Shown: positions 19,399-28,788 of the stretch, one piece after another | Position numbering within the stretch: position 1 is the first letter of the stretch | Layout of the letters: every line of letters starts with the position of its first letter | Origin: Pseudomonas sp. P818 | GTDB lineage: Bacteria; Pseudomonadota; Gammaproteobacteria; Pseudomonadales; Pseudomonadaceae | NCBI RefSeq assembly: GCF_000418555.1 | Contig: NZ_ATKM01000011.1 | Coordinates: 186,001-250,000, forward strand | Reading direction: 5' to 3' | DNA length: 64,000 nt | The notes under the pieces: generated by a model | Told to the model about the DNA's origin: nothing | The model's input: the letters and a program-made list of their open reading frames with translations, nothing else | Database searches by the model: none | Program-made: the position numbers and the translations under genes

Positions 19399-20157
19399 GT
19401 GACAACCGAGAATACCGTCAAGCGCTACGTGGTGCTGGATACCGAAACCACGGGTATGCCGGTCACCGACGGGCACCGCATCATCGAGATCGGTTGTGTC
19501 GAGTTGTTGGGGCGTCGCCTGACCGGGCGTCATTTCCATGTCTATCTGAACCCGGACCGCGAAATCGACGAAGGTGCCATCGCGGTTCACGGCATCACCA
19601 ACGAGTTCGTGGCCGACAAACCGCGCTTCAGAGACGTGGCGGATGAATTCTACGAGTTCATCAAGGGCGCCCAGCTGATCATCCATAACGCGGCGTTCGA
19701 CGTCGGCTTCATCAACAACGAGTTCGCCCTGCTGGGGCAGAGCGAGCGTGCCGACGTCAGCGATTACTGCTCGGTGCTCGATACCCTGATGATGGCCCGC
19801 GAGCGCCATCCGGGGCAGCGCAACAGCCTCGATGCGCTGTGCAAGCGTTACGGCGTCGACAACTCCAACCGCGAACTGCACGGCGCCTTGCTCGACTCGG
19901 AGATTCTCGCTGACGTCTACCTGGCGATGACCGGCGGGCAGACCAATCTGTCCCTGGCTGGTGATGGTGCTGATGGCGATGGCAGCGGGCGTCAGCAGGC
20001 TACGCCGATTCGTCGTCTCGACCCTGCGCGCGCGCGTACCCGAGTGATCCGTGCCAGCGAGGAGGAGCTCGCGGCGCATCTGGCGCGTCTGGCCGTGATC
20101 GAGAAGGCCGCTGGTGGCCCCTCGCTGTGGGCACAGTTGGAAAAAGCGCCGGAATAA
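19399..20157 (+). CDS. dnaQ: DNA polymerase III epsilon subunit (3'-5' proofreading exonuclease)
   Basis: DnaQ proofreads newly made DNA within the polymerase III core. The 252-residue protein has the DEDDh exonuclease sites: LDTETTGM (ExoI), VIHNAAFDVGFIN (ExoII) and HGALLDSEILADVYL (ExoIII with the catalytic His). A flexible acidic linker follows near residue 195, then a C-terminal segment that would bind the alpha subunit. The start is GTG at 19399, preceded by GAGAGAGGCAAGGC. It sits downstream of rnhA, the classical rnhA-dnaQ pairing, but here the two genes run in the same direction with a repeat element between them. Confidence 0.96.
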   Translation: MTTENTVKRYVVLDTETTGMPVTDGHRIIEIGCVELLGRRLTGRHFHVYLNPDREIDEGAIAVHGITNEFVADKPRFRDVADEFYEFIKGAQLIIHNAAFDVGFINNEFALLGQSERADVSDYCSVLDTLMMARERHPGQRNSLDALCKRYGVDNSNRELHGALLDSEILADVYLAMTGGQTNLSLAGDGADGDGSGRQQATPIRRLDPARARTRVIRASEEELAAHLARLAVIEKAAGGPSLWAQLEKAPE

Positions 20158-20278
20158 CCGAACAGCGCAATTGCGACCTTTTGTTATAGCGTGATGCACA
20201 GGGGGTTCCGCCGATCAGGGCGAGCCTCTAACCTGAAGTGATGGGCAGGCCAGGCCTGCCAGCCTTCAGGACGTCACA

Positions 20279-22522
20279 ATGTATAAAGATCTCAAATTCC
20301 CCGTCCTAATCGTGCACCGTGACATCAAGGCCGATACCGTGGCCGGTGATCGCGTGCGCGCCATCGCCCAGGAACTCACTCAGGACGGTTTCAGCATTCT
20401 GCCTACGGCCAGTGCCGCCGAGGGCCGCATCGTCGCCTCCACCCATCACGGCCTGGCCTGCATCCTGGTGGCGGCTGAGGGTGCGGGGGAGAACAGCCGG
20501 CTGCTGCAGGACATGGTCGAGCTGATTCGCGTGGCTCGGGTGCGAGCACCGCAATTGCCGATCTTCGCCCTGGGCGAGCAGGTCACCATCGAGAATGCGC
20601 CGGCCGAGGCCATGGCCGACCTCAACCACCTGCGCGGCATTCTCTATCTCTACGAAGACACCGTGTCCTTCCTCGCCAGGCAGGTGGCGCGTGCGGCGCA
20701 CAACTACCTCGACGGTCTGTTGCCGCCGTTCTTCAAGGCGCTGGTGCAGCACACCGCGCAGTCCAACTATTCCTGGCACACGCCCGGCCATGGCGGCGGC
20801 GTAGCCTATCGCAAGAGCCCGGTGGGCCAGGCCTTCCACCAGTTCTTTGGCGAAAACACCCTGCGTTCCGACCTGTCCGTGTCGGTGCCGGAGCTGGGTT
20901 CGCTCCTCGATCACACCGGCCCGCTGGCCGAGGCCGAGGCGCGTGCGGCGCGCAACTTCGGCGCCGACCACACCTTCTTCGTGATCAACGGCACCTCGAC
21001 GGCGAACAAGATCGTCTGGCATTCGATGGTCGGGCGTGACGATCTGGTACTGGTGGATCGCAACTGCCACAAGTCGATCCTGCACTCGATCATCATGACC
21101 GGCGCAATCCCGCTGTACCTGTGCCCCGAGCGCAACGAGCTGGGCATCATCGGGCCGATCCCGCTCTCGGAGTTCAGCCGTGAATCGATCCAGGCCAAGA
21201 TCGACGCCAGCCCGCTGGCGCGCGGTCGAGCGCCCAAGGTCAAGCTGGCGGTAGTGACCAACTCCACCTATGACGGGCTCTGCTACAACGCCGAGATGGT
21301 CAAGCAGGCGCTGGGCGATTCGGTCGAGGTGCTGCACTTCGACGAGGCCTGGTATGCCTACGCGGCGTTCCATGAGTTCTATGCTGGCCGCTACGGTATG
21401 GGCACCCAATGCGACGAGCATTCGCCGCTGGTATTCACCACCCACTCCACGCACAAGCTGCTGGCCGCATTCAGCCAGGCTTCGATGATCCATGTGCAGG
21501 ATGGCGGCCAGCGCCAACTGGATCGCGATCGCTTCAACGAAGCCTTCATGATGCACATCTCCACTTCGCCGCAGTACGGCATCATCGCCTCGCTGGATGT
21601 GGCCTCGGCGATGATGGAAGGCCCGGCCGGGCGTTCGCTGATTCAGGAAACCTTCGACGAGGCGCTGAGCTTCCGTCGTGCTCTGGCCAACGTACGGCGC
21701 AACCTCGATGCCGAGGACTGGTGGTTCAGTATCTGGCAGCCGGGCGAGGCCGACGGCGCCGACAGCCTCTCGACCACCGACTGGGTGCTGCAGCCGGACG
21801 CCGACTGGCACGGTTTCGGTGAGGTAGCCAGCGATTACGTATTGCTCGATCCGATCAAGGTCACGCTGGTGATGCCGGGCCTCAATGCCGCCGGCAAGCT
21901 GGAACAACGGGGCATTCCCGCCGCGGTGGTCAGCAAGTTCCTCTGGGAGCGCGGCCTGGTGGTGGAGAAGACCGGCCTGTATTCCTTCCTGGTGTTGTTC
22001 TCCATGGGCATCACCAAGGGCAAGTGGAGCACGCTGCTGACCGAACTGCTGGAATTCAAGCGTAGCTACGACGCCAACCTGCCGCTGATCGATGTGCTGC
22101 CCTCCATCGCCCACGCGGGCGGTGGGCGCTATCAGGGCATGGGTCTGCGTGACCTGTGCGACGCGCTGCATGGCTGTTATCGCGAAAACGCAACCGCCAA
22201 GGCATTGAAGAGCATGTACACGGCGTTGCCCGAACTGGCGATCAAGCCGGCCGATGCCTATGACCGGCTGGTGCGTGGCGAGGTGGAGGCGGTGCCCATC
22301 GATCAGCTCCAGGGTCGTATCGCGGCGGTGATGCTGGTGCCTTATCCGCCGGGTATTCCGCTGATCATGCCGGGCGAGCGTTTCACCGCTGCCACGCGCT
22401 CGATTCTCGACTACCTGGCGTTCGCCAGAACCTTCGATCAGGCTTTCCCGGGTTTCGACATCGACGTGCACGGCCTGCAAACCGAAGCGGGCGAGTACTG
22501 CGTGGACTGCCTGGTCGAATAA
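20279..22522 (+). CDS. ldcA: L-lysine decarboxylase (PLP-dependent Orn/Lys/Arg decarboxylase)
   Basis: A 747-residue fold-type I PLP decarboxylase. It decarboxylates a basic amino acid, most likely L-lysine to cadaverine as for LdcA (PA1818) of P. aeruginosa, which it resembles from end to end. An N-terminal wing domain (residues 1-130) precedes the PLP domain. The cofactor lysine is about residue 393 in THSTHK, HFDEAWYAY holds the PLP aspartate, and the SWHTPGHGGG motif lies near residue 167. In P. aeruginosa lysine catabolism by this route is induced by arginine through ArgR; no ArgR site is claimed here. It is a single gene with a 121-bp upstream region. Confidence 0.93.
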   Translation: MYKDLKFPVLIVHRDIKADTVAGDRVRAIAQELTQDGFSILPTASAAEGRIVASTHHGLACILVAAEGAGENSRLLQDMVELIRVARVRAPQLPIFALGEQVTIENAPAEAMADLNHLRGILYLYEDTVSFLARQVARAAHNYLDGLLPPFFKALVQHTAQSNYSWHTPGHGGGVAYRKSPVGQAFHQFFGENTLRSDLSVSVPELGSLLDHTGPLAEAEARAARNFGADHTFFVINGTSTANKIVWHSMVGRDDLVLVDRNCHKSILHSIIMTGAIPLYLCPERNELGIIGPIPLSEFSRESIQAKIDASPLARGRAPKVKLAVVTNSTYDGLCYNAEMVKQALGDSVEVLHFDEAWYAYAAFHEFYAGRYGMGTQCDEHSPLVFTTHSTHKLLAAFSQASMIHVQDGGQRQLDRDRFNEAFMMHISTSPQYGIIASLDVASAMMEGPAGRSLIQETFDEALSFRRALANVRRNLDAEDWWFSIWQPGEADGADSLSTTDWVLQPDADWHGFGEVASDYVLLDPIKVTLVMPGLNAAGKLEQRGIPAAVVSKFLWERGLVVEKTGLYSFLVLFSMGITKGKWSTLLTELLEFKRSYDANLPLIDVLPSIAHAGGGRYQGMGLRDLCDALHGCYRENATAKALKSMYTALPELAIKPADAYDRLVRGEVEAVPIDQLQGRIAAVMLVPYPPGIPLIMPGERFTAATRSILDYLAFARTFDQAFPGFDIDVHGLQTEAGEYCVDCLVE

Positions 22523-22725
22523 ATAGTGGGCGAATCTGTCGAGGCGTAAGATCCTCGACAGATCAATCTCTTATCTCTGACATTCAAAGCTGTTGCTAAC
22601 GTGCCGGGGCGTGCCCTGTGTCACAGTGGCAAGCATCGACTTTTATGGCGCGCTTGTTATAGTTGCCCGGTTATTAATCACAAAATAATTACTGCGCTGC
22701 CAAGCAGTGGCTGAGGATGCCTGCC

Positions 22726-23538
22726 ATGTCCGACTACCAAGCCTTCCGCGTCGAGCTGGCGGACAAGATCGCCCACGTGCAGATCAACCGTCCCGACAAG
22801 ATCAACGCCATGAACGCCGACTTCTGGCGCGAGATCATCGAGATCTTCCAGTGGGTCGACGATACCGATGCGGTGCGCGTGGTAGTGCTCTCCGGTGCGG
22901 GCAAGCATTTCTCTTCGGGCATCGACCTGACGCTGCTGGCGTCGGTCGGCGCCCAGCTGGGCAAGGACGTCGGCCGCAATGCCACCGCGTTGCGCCGCAA
23001 GATTCTCGAGCTGCAAGCCTCCTTCAATGCCGTCGACAACTGCCGCAAGCCAGTGCTGGCGGCTATCCAGGGTTACTGCATCGGCGGTGCGATCGATCTG
23101 ATCAGCGCCTGCGACATGCGCTATTGCACTGTCGATGCGCAGTTCTCGATCAAGGAAATCGACATGGGCATGGCTGCCGACGTCGGCACCCTGCAGCGCC
23201 TGCCACGCATCATCGGCGACGGCATGATGCGCGAGCTGGCCTACACCGGGCGCACTGTCGACGGGCACGAGGCGGCGCGTATCGGCCTGGTCAACCGCAC
23301 CTACGAAACTCAGGAAGCCTTGCTGGCCGGGGTGATGGAGCTGGCTGCGCAGATCGCCGCCAAGTCGCCGATTGCCGTGCGCGGCACCAAGGAAATGATT
23401 CGCTACATGCGCGACCACCGCGTCGACGATGGCCTGGAATACATCGCCACCTGGAATGCTGCCATGCTGCAATCCGAAGACCTGCGCCTGGCCATGGCGG
23501 CGCACATGACCAAGCAGAAGCCGGAGTTCGCCGACTGA
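22726..23538 (+). CDS. Enoyl-CoA hydratase/isomerase family protein (crotonase)
   Basis: A 270-residue crotonase-fold protein. Oxyanion-hole segments are GAGKHFSSGIDL (about residue 60) and IQGYCIGGAIDLISACDMRY (about residue 110). The layout, with a glutamate in SIKEIDMG and an aspartate in DMGMAADVG, matches delta3,5-delta2,4-dienoyl-CoA isomerases better than classical hydratases. It may therefore act in beta-oxidation of unsaturated acyl chains; this is an inference. I chose the ATG at 22726 because GAGG lies nine bases upstream, whereas the ATG at 22717 would overlap that site. It precedes fimL, as in P. aeruginosa (PA1821-PA1822). Confidence 0.88.
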   Translation: MSDYQAFRVELADKIAHVQINRPDKINAMNADFWREIIEIFQWVDDTDAVRVVVLSGAGKHFSSGIDLTLLASVGAQLGKDVGRNATALRRKILELQASFNAVDNCRKPVLAAIQGYCIGGAIDLISACDMRYCTVDAQFSIKEIDMGMAADVGTLQRLPRIIGDGMMRELAYTGRTVDGHEAARIGLVNRTYETQEALLAGVMELAAQIAAKSPIAVRGTKEMIRYMRDHRVDDGLEYIATWNAAMLQSEDLRLAMAAHMTKQKPEFAD

Positions 23539-23575
23539 TGCCGTATTCGCTGATGTTCGTTGCGAGGCCTAGAGC

Positions 23576-25255
23576 ATGGTAAGTGGAGCTACATCGCTGA
23601 ACCTGGTGCGCGACGAGTTGTTCGTCACCATGGAAGAGGCCGAGCAGAGCCTCGAGCACTTCATTGCCGAGCGGCATAACGGCAGCCTGCTGCAGCAGGC
23701 GGTGGAAAGCCTGCATCAGGTGCGCGGCACGCTCAACCTGATCGAGTTGGCCGGCGCCGAGCTGCTGGCCCAGGAAGTACTCGACCAGGCCACCGACATC
23801 CCTGCCGGCGCCGGTGAGGAGCGCGATGTACAGCTGGCTGCGTTGAGCAATGCGCTGCATGTGCTGCGTCGCTATCTGGAAAACGTCGACGCCCATCGCC
23901 AGGAAATGCCCGAGCTACTGCTGCCGGCGATCAACGATCTGCGTCAGGCCGGCGCGCAACAGCCGTTGCCGGAAAGTTTCTTCTTCAGCGTGCGTCTCGA
24001 TCATGCCCGGCCGCATAGTGCGACCCAGCCGCTCGATGGCGCTGCCAAGCTGGCCGAAGGCAAACGCCTGCGCCACATGTATCAGGTGGGGTTGCTCGGT
24101 TTCATCCGTGAGCAGAATCCGCAGGCCAGCCTCAAGCTGATGGTCCGTGCCATGGCGCGTCTGGACAGCCTGTTCGCCAACGAGCCGCGCGGCCGTATGT
24201 GCTGGATCGGCGCCGCCGCCATCGAGGCGCAGTGCGATGCTCAGTTGTTGCCGCGCAAGGGGCGCAAGCAACTGTTCTCGCGTCTGGATCGCGAGCTCAA
24301 GCTGATGCTGAGCAATCCGCAGTACGAAGCGCCGCGCAGCCTGTTGAAGGAGCTGTTGTACCTGGTCGCACTCGCCGACAGTCATGGCCCGCTCGCCAGT
24401 GCCATGCGCGAGGTGTTCGGCCTGACGCCGCTGCCATTCACTGATCATCTGCTGGAAGAGGAATACCAGCGCCTGGCGGGCCCCGGTCAGGCGGTCATGC
24501 GCTCGCTGTCCACGGCGATTCGCGAAGAGCTGGCCAGCGTCAAGGACATGCTTGATCTGCTCGAGCGCGGCACCCTGCAGAGCGAAACCCTGGGTACCCT
24601 GCATGCGCTGCTGGGCAAGTTGGCCAAGACCCTGGGCATGGTCGGTTTGACTTCTGCCGGCAACTCGCTGAGTGCGCAGCTGCCACAGGTCGCTGCCTGG
24701 AGCGAAGACGCGCCGCCGGCGCCCGGGCAGCTGCACAAGCTGGCCGATGCGGTGCTCTACGTCGAAGGCATGGTCGCCAGTCTGGAGCGAGGCGAAGGTC
24801 GTGACTCGCGGCCGGCAGCGGTCGAGCCTGGTAACGAAGCCGACTCCTTCGCCAACCATCAGCTCAACGAAGCCCGTATCGTCGTGGTCGATGAGGCGCA
24901 GGCCGGTCTGGCCCTGGCCAAGCGCGCCATCACGGCTTATCTGGAGTCGGGTGGTGACAAGATGCACCTGTCCAACGTGCCGTTCAGTCTGCAGGCGGTG
25001 CGCGGCGGGCTGTGGTTCCTCGAGCAACCGCGCGCTGCGATGCTGGTCGGGGCCTGCGCCGACTATATCCAGACGCGCATGCTCGAATCCGCGCAAATGC
25101 CCTCGGAGCAGATGCTGGAAACCCTGGCCGATGCCCTCAGCAGTCTGGAGTACTACCTGGAAGCGGGCGCGGTGATGCGTCCGGAAACCCGGCCCAGCGT
25201 GCTCGATCTGGCTGAAGAGAGCGTCAAGGCGCTGGGTGTGCCGGTGGCGGCCTGA
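23576..25255 (+). CDS. fimL: FimL, regulator of type IV pili and cAMP signalling
   Basis: A 559-residue protein matching FimL. In P. aeruginosa FimL acts with FimV and PilG at the cell pole to activate the adenylate cyclase CyaB, and so supports Vfr-dependent virulence and twitching. It resembles the N-terminal Hpt-like part of ChpA but lacks phosphorylatable histidines: the helical region [19 protein letters not shown] at about residues 45-65 keeps the Hpt frame without an H-x-x-K-G centre. The start is ATG at 23576. The stop overlaps the nudC start by one base, so the two genes are probably translationally coupled although functionally unrelated. Confidence 0.93.
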   Translation: MVSGATSLNLVRDELFVTMEEAEQSLEHFIAERHNGSLLQQAVESLHQVRGTLNLIELAGAELLAQEVLDQATDIPAGAGEERDVQLAALSNALHVLRRYLENVDAHRQEMPELLLPAINDLRQAGAQQPLPESFFFSVRLDHARPHSATQPLDGAAKLAEGKRLRHMYQVGLLGFIREQNPQASLKLMVRAMARLDSLFANEPRGRMCWIGAAAIEAQCDAQLLPRKGRKQLFSRLDRELKLMLSNPQYEAPRSLLKELLYLVALADSHGPLASAMREVFGLTPLPFTDHLLEEEYQRLAGPGQAVMRSLSTAIREELASVKDMLDLLERGTLQSETLGTLHALLGKLAKTLGMVGLTSAGNSLSAQLPQVAAWSEDAPPAPGQLHKLADAVLYVEGMVASLERGEGRDSRPAAVEPGNEADSFANHQLNEARIVVVDEAQAGLALAKRAITAYLESGGDKMHLSNVPFSLQAVRGGLWFLEQPRAAMLVGACADYIQTRMLESAQMPSEQMLETLADALSSLEYYLEAGAVMRPETRPSVLDLAEESVKALGVPVAA

Positions 25256-26079
25256 TGGTCTGGCGCAACAGCTTTCTCGATCCGCAGCAGCCCGGCGGCT
25301 GGGCTGTGCTCTACAGCCAGCAGCACTTTCTTGCCGACAGCAATGGTGTGCTGTTTCCGCGTGATTGGGTCAAGCGCCAGGATCTGCCGATCATTGGCGA
25401 GCAGGGTATCGGCCATTTCGGCGAGGATGCCGTTTACCTCCTGCAACTCAAGCCCTCGGCCACGCTGGAGGGCTGCTCCTGGCAGAGCCTGCGCCAGTTC
25501 ATGCTGCAGGGGGAGGCCGAGACCTTCCGCATGCTGGCCTACGCCGCGCAGATCGGTACCTGGTTCGCCGAGCATCGTTTCTGTGGCAGTTGTGGTGCGC
25601 CGACGCGTCAGCTTCCCGGTGAGCGGGCGATGCGTTGCGACAGCTGCGAATCGCAACACTATCCGCGTATTTCGCCGAGCATGATCGTGCTGGTCACGCG
25701 CGGGGACGAGATCCTGCTGGCGCGTTCGCCGCGCTTCGTCACGGGCGTTTACAGCACCCTGGCCGGCTTCGTCGAGCCGGGTGAGTCGGTGGAGCATTGC
25801 GTGGCGCGCGAGGTGCGCGAGGAAGTCGGCCTTGAGGTGAAGAACCTGCACTATATCGGTAGTCAGGGCTGGCCATTCCCGCATTCGCTGATGCTTGGCT
25901 TTCATGCCGAATATGCCGGTGGCGATATCGTCATGCAGGAAGACGAAATCGAGGATGCCCGCTGGTTTCGCGTCGATGACCTGCCGCCATTGCCGGCGTC
26001 GCGCTCCATCGCCCGTCATCTGATCGATCTCTACGTCGCGCGCCGTCTTGGCCTGCCCGAGCCGACGCTGGCGGTGTAA
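25255..26079 (+). CDS. nudC: NADH pyrophosphatase / NAD-capped RNA hydrolase
   Basis: NudC hydrolyses NADH to NMNH and AMP and removes NAD caps from RNA. The 274-residue protein has an N-terminal domain, a four-cysteine zinc ribbon (FCGSCG and CDSCES, about residues 107-132), and a Nudix box with GFVEPGE followed by REVREEVG at about residues 171-193. The family-specific [11 protein letters not shown] segment (SQPWPFPxS motif) follows. The ATG overlaps the fimL TGA (TGATG). A REP-type inverted repeat lies directly downstream and probably ends the transcript. Confidence 0.95.
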   Translation: MVWRNSFLDPQQPGGWAVLYSQQHFLADSNGVLFPRDWVKRQDLPIIGEQGIGHFGEDAVYLLQLKPSATLEGCSWQSLRQFMLQGEAETFRMLAYAAQIGTWFAEHRFCGSCGAPTRQLPGERAMRCDSCESQHYPRISPSMIVLVTRGDEILLARSPRFVTGVYSTLAGFVEPGESVEHCVAREVREEVGLEVKNLHYIGSQGWPFPHSLMLGFHAEYAGGDIVMQEDEIEDARWFRVDDLPPLPASRSIARHLIDLYVARRLGLPEPTLAV

Positions 26080-26088
26080 AGCCCCTTG

Positions 26089-26164
26089 TGTAGGAGCGGC
26101 TGGGCGGCACTCCGCTTCAGCCGCGAACCTCACCGACCATTTCGCGGCTGAAGCCGCTCCTACA
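26089..26164. repeat. REP-like inverted repeat pair
   Basis: Two arms in opposite orientation, TGTAGGAGCGGCT (26089-26101) and its complement (26152-26164), with a second inner pairing CAGCCGCGAA / TTCGCGGCTG. This is the familiar Pseudomonas REP type built on GTAGGAGCGGC. It sits between the ends of convergent nudC and the TSUP gene and could form a long stem-loop in either transcript. Confidence 0.8.
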
Positions 26165-26187
26165 GGATCTCGGATCGTTCGCCGGAG

Positions 26188-26967
26188 TCAGCCAAACCAG
26201 TGCTGCCAGACCAGGCGTGCGGTCAGCGCCAGTACCACGGTGATGAATACCGGGCGAATGAATTTCGAGCCGCCCTTGATCGCCGTGCGGGCGCCGAGAA
26301 AGGCGCCAACCATCAAGGCGGCGCCCATGCTCAGACCGAGCACCCAGGCCACCTGACCGAAGGCGATGAACACCGCCAGTGCCGCAGCGTTGCTGACGAA
26401 GTTCATGGTGCGCGCCACGCCGCTGGCACGCACCAGATCGAGCGGATACATCAGCAGGCTGCTGACCGTCCAGAACGCGCCGGTGCCAGGGCCCGCCACG
26501 CCATCGTAAAGCCCAAGCCCCAGTCCCTGCGGCCACTGCCGGCCCCGGGCAATCGGCAGGTCGTGTTCGGCGGGTGCCTCCGGCATGCGGCCGAACAACA
26601 GGTAGATGCCGCAGGCGAAGACGATCACCGGCAGCATCTGGTTGAGCCAGGCGGCGGGCATCCAGTGCGCGACGATGGCGCCGAGCAGGGCACCGACCAG
26701 GGTCGCCAGCAGCGCGTTGCGCCATTGCCCTGGGTTGAACAGCTTGCGCCGGTAGAAGGTCAGGGCAGCGGTACCCGAACCGAAGGTGGCGCACAGCTTG
26801 TTGGTGCCCAGCACCAGATGTGGCGGCAGGCCGGCAGTAAGCAGGGCAGGGATGGTCAGCAGACCGCCGCCGCCGGCTATGGCGTCGATGAAGCCGGCGA
26901 TGAAGGCGACCAGGGCGAGAATAGCTAGGGTACTGGGATCGATGGCGAGCTCGAGAGCGAAAGGCAT
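26188..26967 (-). CDS. TSUP (TauE/SafE) family membrane transporter
   Basis: A 259-residue integral membrane protein with about eight hydrophobic segments and the two TSUP repeats. The N-terminal signature FIAGFIDAIAGGGGLLTIPALL and the TNKLCATFGS segment are characteristic; the second half carries YDGVAGPGTGAFW. TSUP proteins export sulfite, sulfoacetate or related anions, or import sulfur compounds; the substrate here is unknown. I chose the ATG at 26967 because the upstream in-frame extension has no membrane or family character. It is divergent from the unknown membrane protein gene, with 102 bp between starts. Confidence 0.9.
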   Translation of the reverse strand: MPFALELAIDPSTLAILALVAFIAGFIDAIAGGGGLLTIPALLTAGLPPHLVLGTNKLCATFGSGTAALTFYRRKLFNPGQWRNALLATLVGALLGAIVAHWMPAAWLNQMLPVIVFACGIYLLFGRMPEAPAEHDLPIARGRQWPQGLGLGLYDGVAGPGTGAFWTVSSLLMYPLDLVRASGVARTMNFVSNAAALAVFIAFGQVAWVLGLSMGAALMVGAFLGARTAIKGGSKFIRPVFITVVLALTARLVWQHWFG

Positions 26968-27069
26968 ATCAATGTGTCGACTTGTGGGCGAGTGCGCAGC
27001 CTGCTGGCTGTTCGTCGTGAAGAGAGCTGCGCATAATGCCGGGATTTCGCCAGAGAAGGAACGCAATCG

Positions 27070-27717
27070 ATGCAATACGACGGGTTGGCCTGGGCCGTGG
27101 CGCTGTTGGCCGTGTTGGCGCTGCTGGTGGCATTGCGCATTCTGCTCAATACGGGCTGGTTCCTCGGTTGGTTGCGTGGCACCTGTGGGCTGGCGTTTCT
27201 CGCCCTGGCGGGCCTGGTCGGCCTGGTGGCCTACGATCTGTATACCTACGAGCCGCTGCAGGCGGGCAAGCCATTGGTCACGCTGAGTTTCAAGGCCGAC
27301 GGTCCGCAGCGTTATCAGGTGACGCTGCTCGAAGGTGGGCGCGAGCGCACGGTCACGCTCGAGGGTGACATGTGGCAACTCGACGGTCGCCTGATCCGCT
27401 GGAAGGGGCTGGCCGAACTCATCGGTCTTGAACCCGGTTACCGCCTCGAGCGTCTGTCCGGGCGTTTTCTTGCCATCGAACAGCAGGCGCTGGCGCAGCA
27501 TGGTCGTGTCCAGTTGGCTGAAAGCCCTTATGGCGTCGACCTGTGGCGCTGGCTGCGTCTGAGTCAGCGTGATCTGTTGCTGTTCGACCCGCAGGCGCTG
27601 CGTGTGACCTACCTGCCGATCGCCGCCGATGCGGTGTACAGCGTTAGCCTGACGCCGACCGGCTTGCTGGCCGAGCCGATGAACGCCGCAGCCGAGGCCG
27701 CACTGAAGGATTGGTAG
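27070..27717 (+). CDS. Conserved two-helix membrane protein of unknown function
   Basis: A 215-residue protein. Two transmembrane helices lie near residues 8-28 and 38-58, and the remaining 150 residues are predicted outside the membrane and rich in short beta-type segments (QRYQVTLLEGG, RTVTLEGDMWQLDGRLIRW). I believe it matches a conserved Pseudomonas protein at the same place in P. aeruginosa (PA1825). Some annotations call it a multidrug transporter, for which I see no support: it lacks any pump fold. The start ATG at 27070 has AAGGAACGCAATCG upstream. It may work with the divergent TSUP protein, but that is only proximity. Confidence 0.7.
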   Translation: MQYDGLAWAVALLAVLALLVALRILLNTGWFLGWLRGTCGLAFLALAGLVGLVAYDLYTYEPLQAGKPLVTLSFKADGPQRYQVTLLEGGRERTVTLEGDMWQLDGRLIRWKGLAELIGLEPGYRLERLSGRFLAIEQQALAQHGRVQLAESPYGVDLWRWLRLSQRDLLLFDPQALRVTYLPIAADAVYSVSLTPTGLLAEPMNAAAEAALKDW

Positions 27718-27734
27718 TGGCCGGGCGGGTGGAT

Positions 27735-27789
27735 GTAGGGTGGGCCTTAGCCCACATTGCAGAGTCATTGGTGGGCTGAAACCCACCCT
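27735..27789. repeat. GTAGGGTGGGC-type inverted repeat, copy 1
   Basis: GTAGGGTGGGC at 27735-27745 with TTAGCCCAC forms one hairpin, and a second unit in opposite orientation (GTGGGCTGAAACCCACCCT) ends at 27789. Together they make a paired inverted repeat of about 55 bp. The first unit reappears 140 bp downstream. This looks like a dispersed extragenic palindrome. Confidence 0.6.
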
Positions 27790-27877
27790 GCAAAAATTGA
27801 TGAACCTCTCCCGCTTGATGGGGGGGCGTGCGTGAAGGTTGGGAGAGGGCCGCGAAGTTGGCGTTCGCCTCGGTGCC

Positions 27878-27899
27878 GTAGGGTGGGCTTTAGCCCACC
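27878..27899. repeat. GTAGGGTGGGC-type palindrome, copy 2
   Basis: A near-perfect 22-base palindrome beginning GTAGGGTGGGC and ending TAGCCCACC. It matches the first unit at 27735 with one base change (CCTTAG versus CTTTAG). Both copies lie in the 287-bp gap between the membrane protein gene and the SDR gene, which has no credible reading frame. Confidence 0.6.
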
Positions 27900-27956
27900 G
27901 CGACCTTCACTGGTGAGCTCGACCCCGCAATTGCGCTGCGCTCGACCTATCTTGCT

Positions 27957-27990
27957 TACGACAAAGGCACCCGTAGGTGCCTTTGTCGTA
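27957..27990 (-). terminator. Perfect 15-bp inverted repeat after the SDR gene
   Basis: Arms 27957-27971 and 27976-27990 are perfectly complementary around the 4-base loop CGTA. The position 15 bp past the SDR stop suggests a transcription terminator or 3' stabilising hairpin for the reverse-strand cluster. No clear U-tract follows on that strand, so intrinsic termination is uncertain. Confidence 0.55.
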
Positions 27991-28004
27991 CATGGAGTCT
28001 GGCC

Positions 28005-28772
28005 TCAGGCGAGGAAGCCGCCGTCCACGTTCAGCGCCACGCCGGTGGTGTAGCTGGACGCTTCGCTGGCCAGGTACAGCACCGCGCCGGCCATCTCGCT
28101 GGGGTCTGCCACGCGCTTGAGCGGGATGCGCTGCAGGGCATGCTTGAGGATGGCGTCGTTCTTGGTCAGCGCCGAGGCGAATTTGGTGTCGGTCAGGCCC
28201 GGCAGCAGGGCATTGCAGCGAATGCCGAACTGCGCGCATTCCTTGGCGAACACCTTGGTCATGCTGATCACCGCGGCCTTGGTCACCGAGTAGATGCCCT
28301 GGAATTCGCCGGGGGATACGCCGTTGATCGAGGCGACGTTGATGATCGAGCCGCCGCCGTTTTCCTTCATCAGCTTGCCGCCTTCGATGGACATGAAGTA
28401 GTAGCCGCGGATATTCACGTCCACGGTTTTCTGGAAGGCGCCCAGGTCGGTGTCCAGCACGTTGCAGAACTGCGGGTTGGTGGCGGCGTTGTTGACCAGG
28501 ATGTCGAGGCGACCGAACTGTTCCCGGATCTGTGCGAAGACACTGGTGATCTGCTCCATCTCGCCGATGTGGCAGGCGATGGCGGTGGCCTTGCCACCTT
28601 CGGCAGTGATGGCATCGGCCACGGCCTGGCAGCCGTCGATCTTGCGGCTGGAGACGATCACGTGTGCGCCCTGTTGGGCCAGCAGCTTGGCGATGGCCTC
28701 GCCGATGCCGCGGCTGGCGCCGGAGACGAAGGCGATCTTGCCGTCGAGGTCGAACAGTTGGGTCTTGGACAT
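28005..28772 (-). CDS. Short-chain dehydrogenase/reductase (SDR) family oxidoreductase
   Basis: A 255-residue classical SDR. The cofactor motif is VSGASRGIGEAIA at about residue 15, the NAG-equivalent is VNNAATNP, and the catalytic set is Ser in NVASINGV with Tyr-x3-Lys in YSVTKAAV. Length and the C-terminal TTGVALNVDGGF are typical. It follows a phosphotransferase-family gene by 16 bp on the same strand, an association seen with acyl-CoA dehydrogenase and hydroxyacyl metabolism genes. It may oxidise or reduce a hydroxyacyl substrate, by inference from context only. The ATG at 28772 has GGGGTAATCACA upstream. Confidence 0.9.
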   Translation of the reverse strand: MSKTQLFDLDGKIAFVSGASRGIGEAIAKLLAQQGAHVIVSSRKIDGCQAVADAITAEGGKATAIACHIGEMEQITSVFAQIREQFGRLDILVNNAATNPQFCNVLDTDLGAFQKTVDVNIRGYYFMSIEGGKLMKENGGGSIINVASINGVSPGEFQGIYSVTKAAVISMTKVFAKECAQFGIRCNALLPGLTDTKFASALTKNDAILKHALQRIPLKRVADPSEMAGAVLYLASEASSYTTGVALNVDGGFLA

Positions 28773-28788
28773 TGTGATTACCCCGGGG

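Noticed and set aside
20306..22480. A 724-residue open frame on the reverse strand opposite ldcA
   Set aside because: It lies wholly opposite a well-recognised gene, has no family resemblance and no ribosome site, and is the kind of long antisense frame that high GC at third positions creates.
26089..26164. CRISPR repeat or phage attachment site
   Set aside because: It is a single paired palindrome of the REP type with no spacer pattern, integrase or tRNA nearby.
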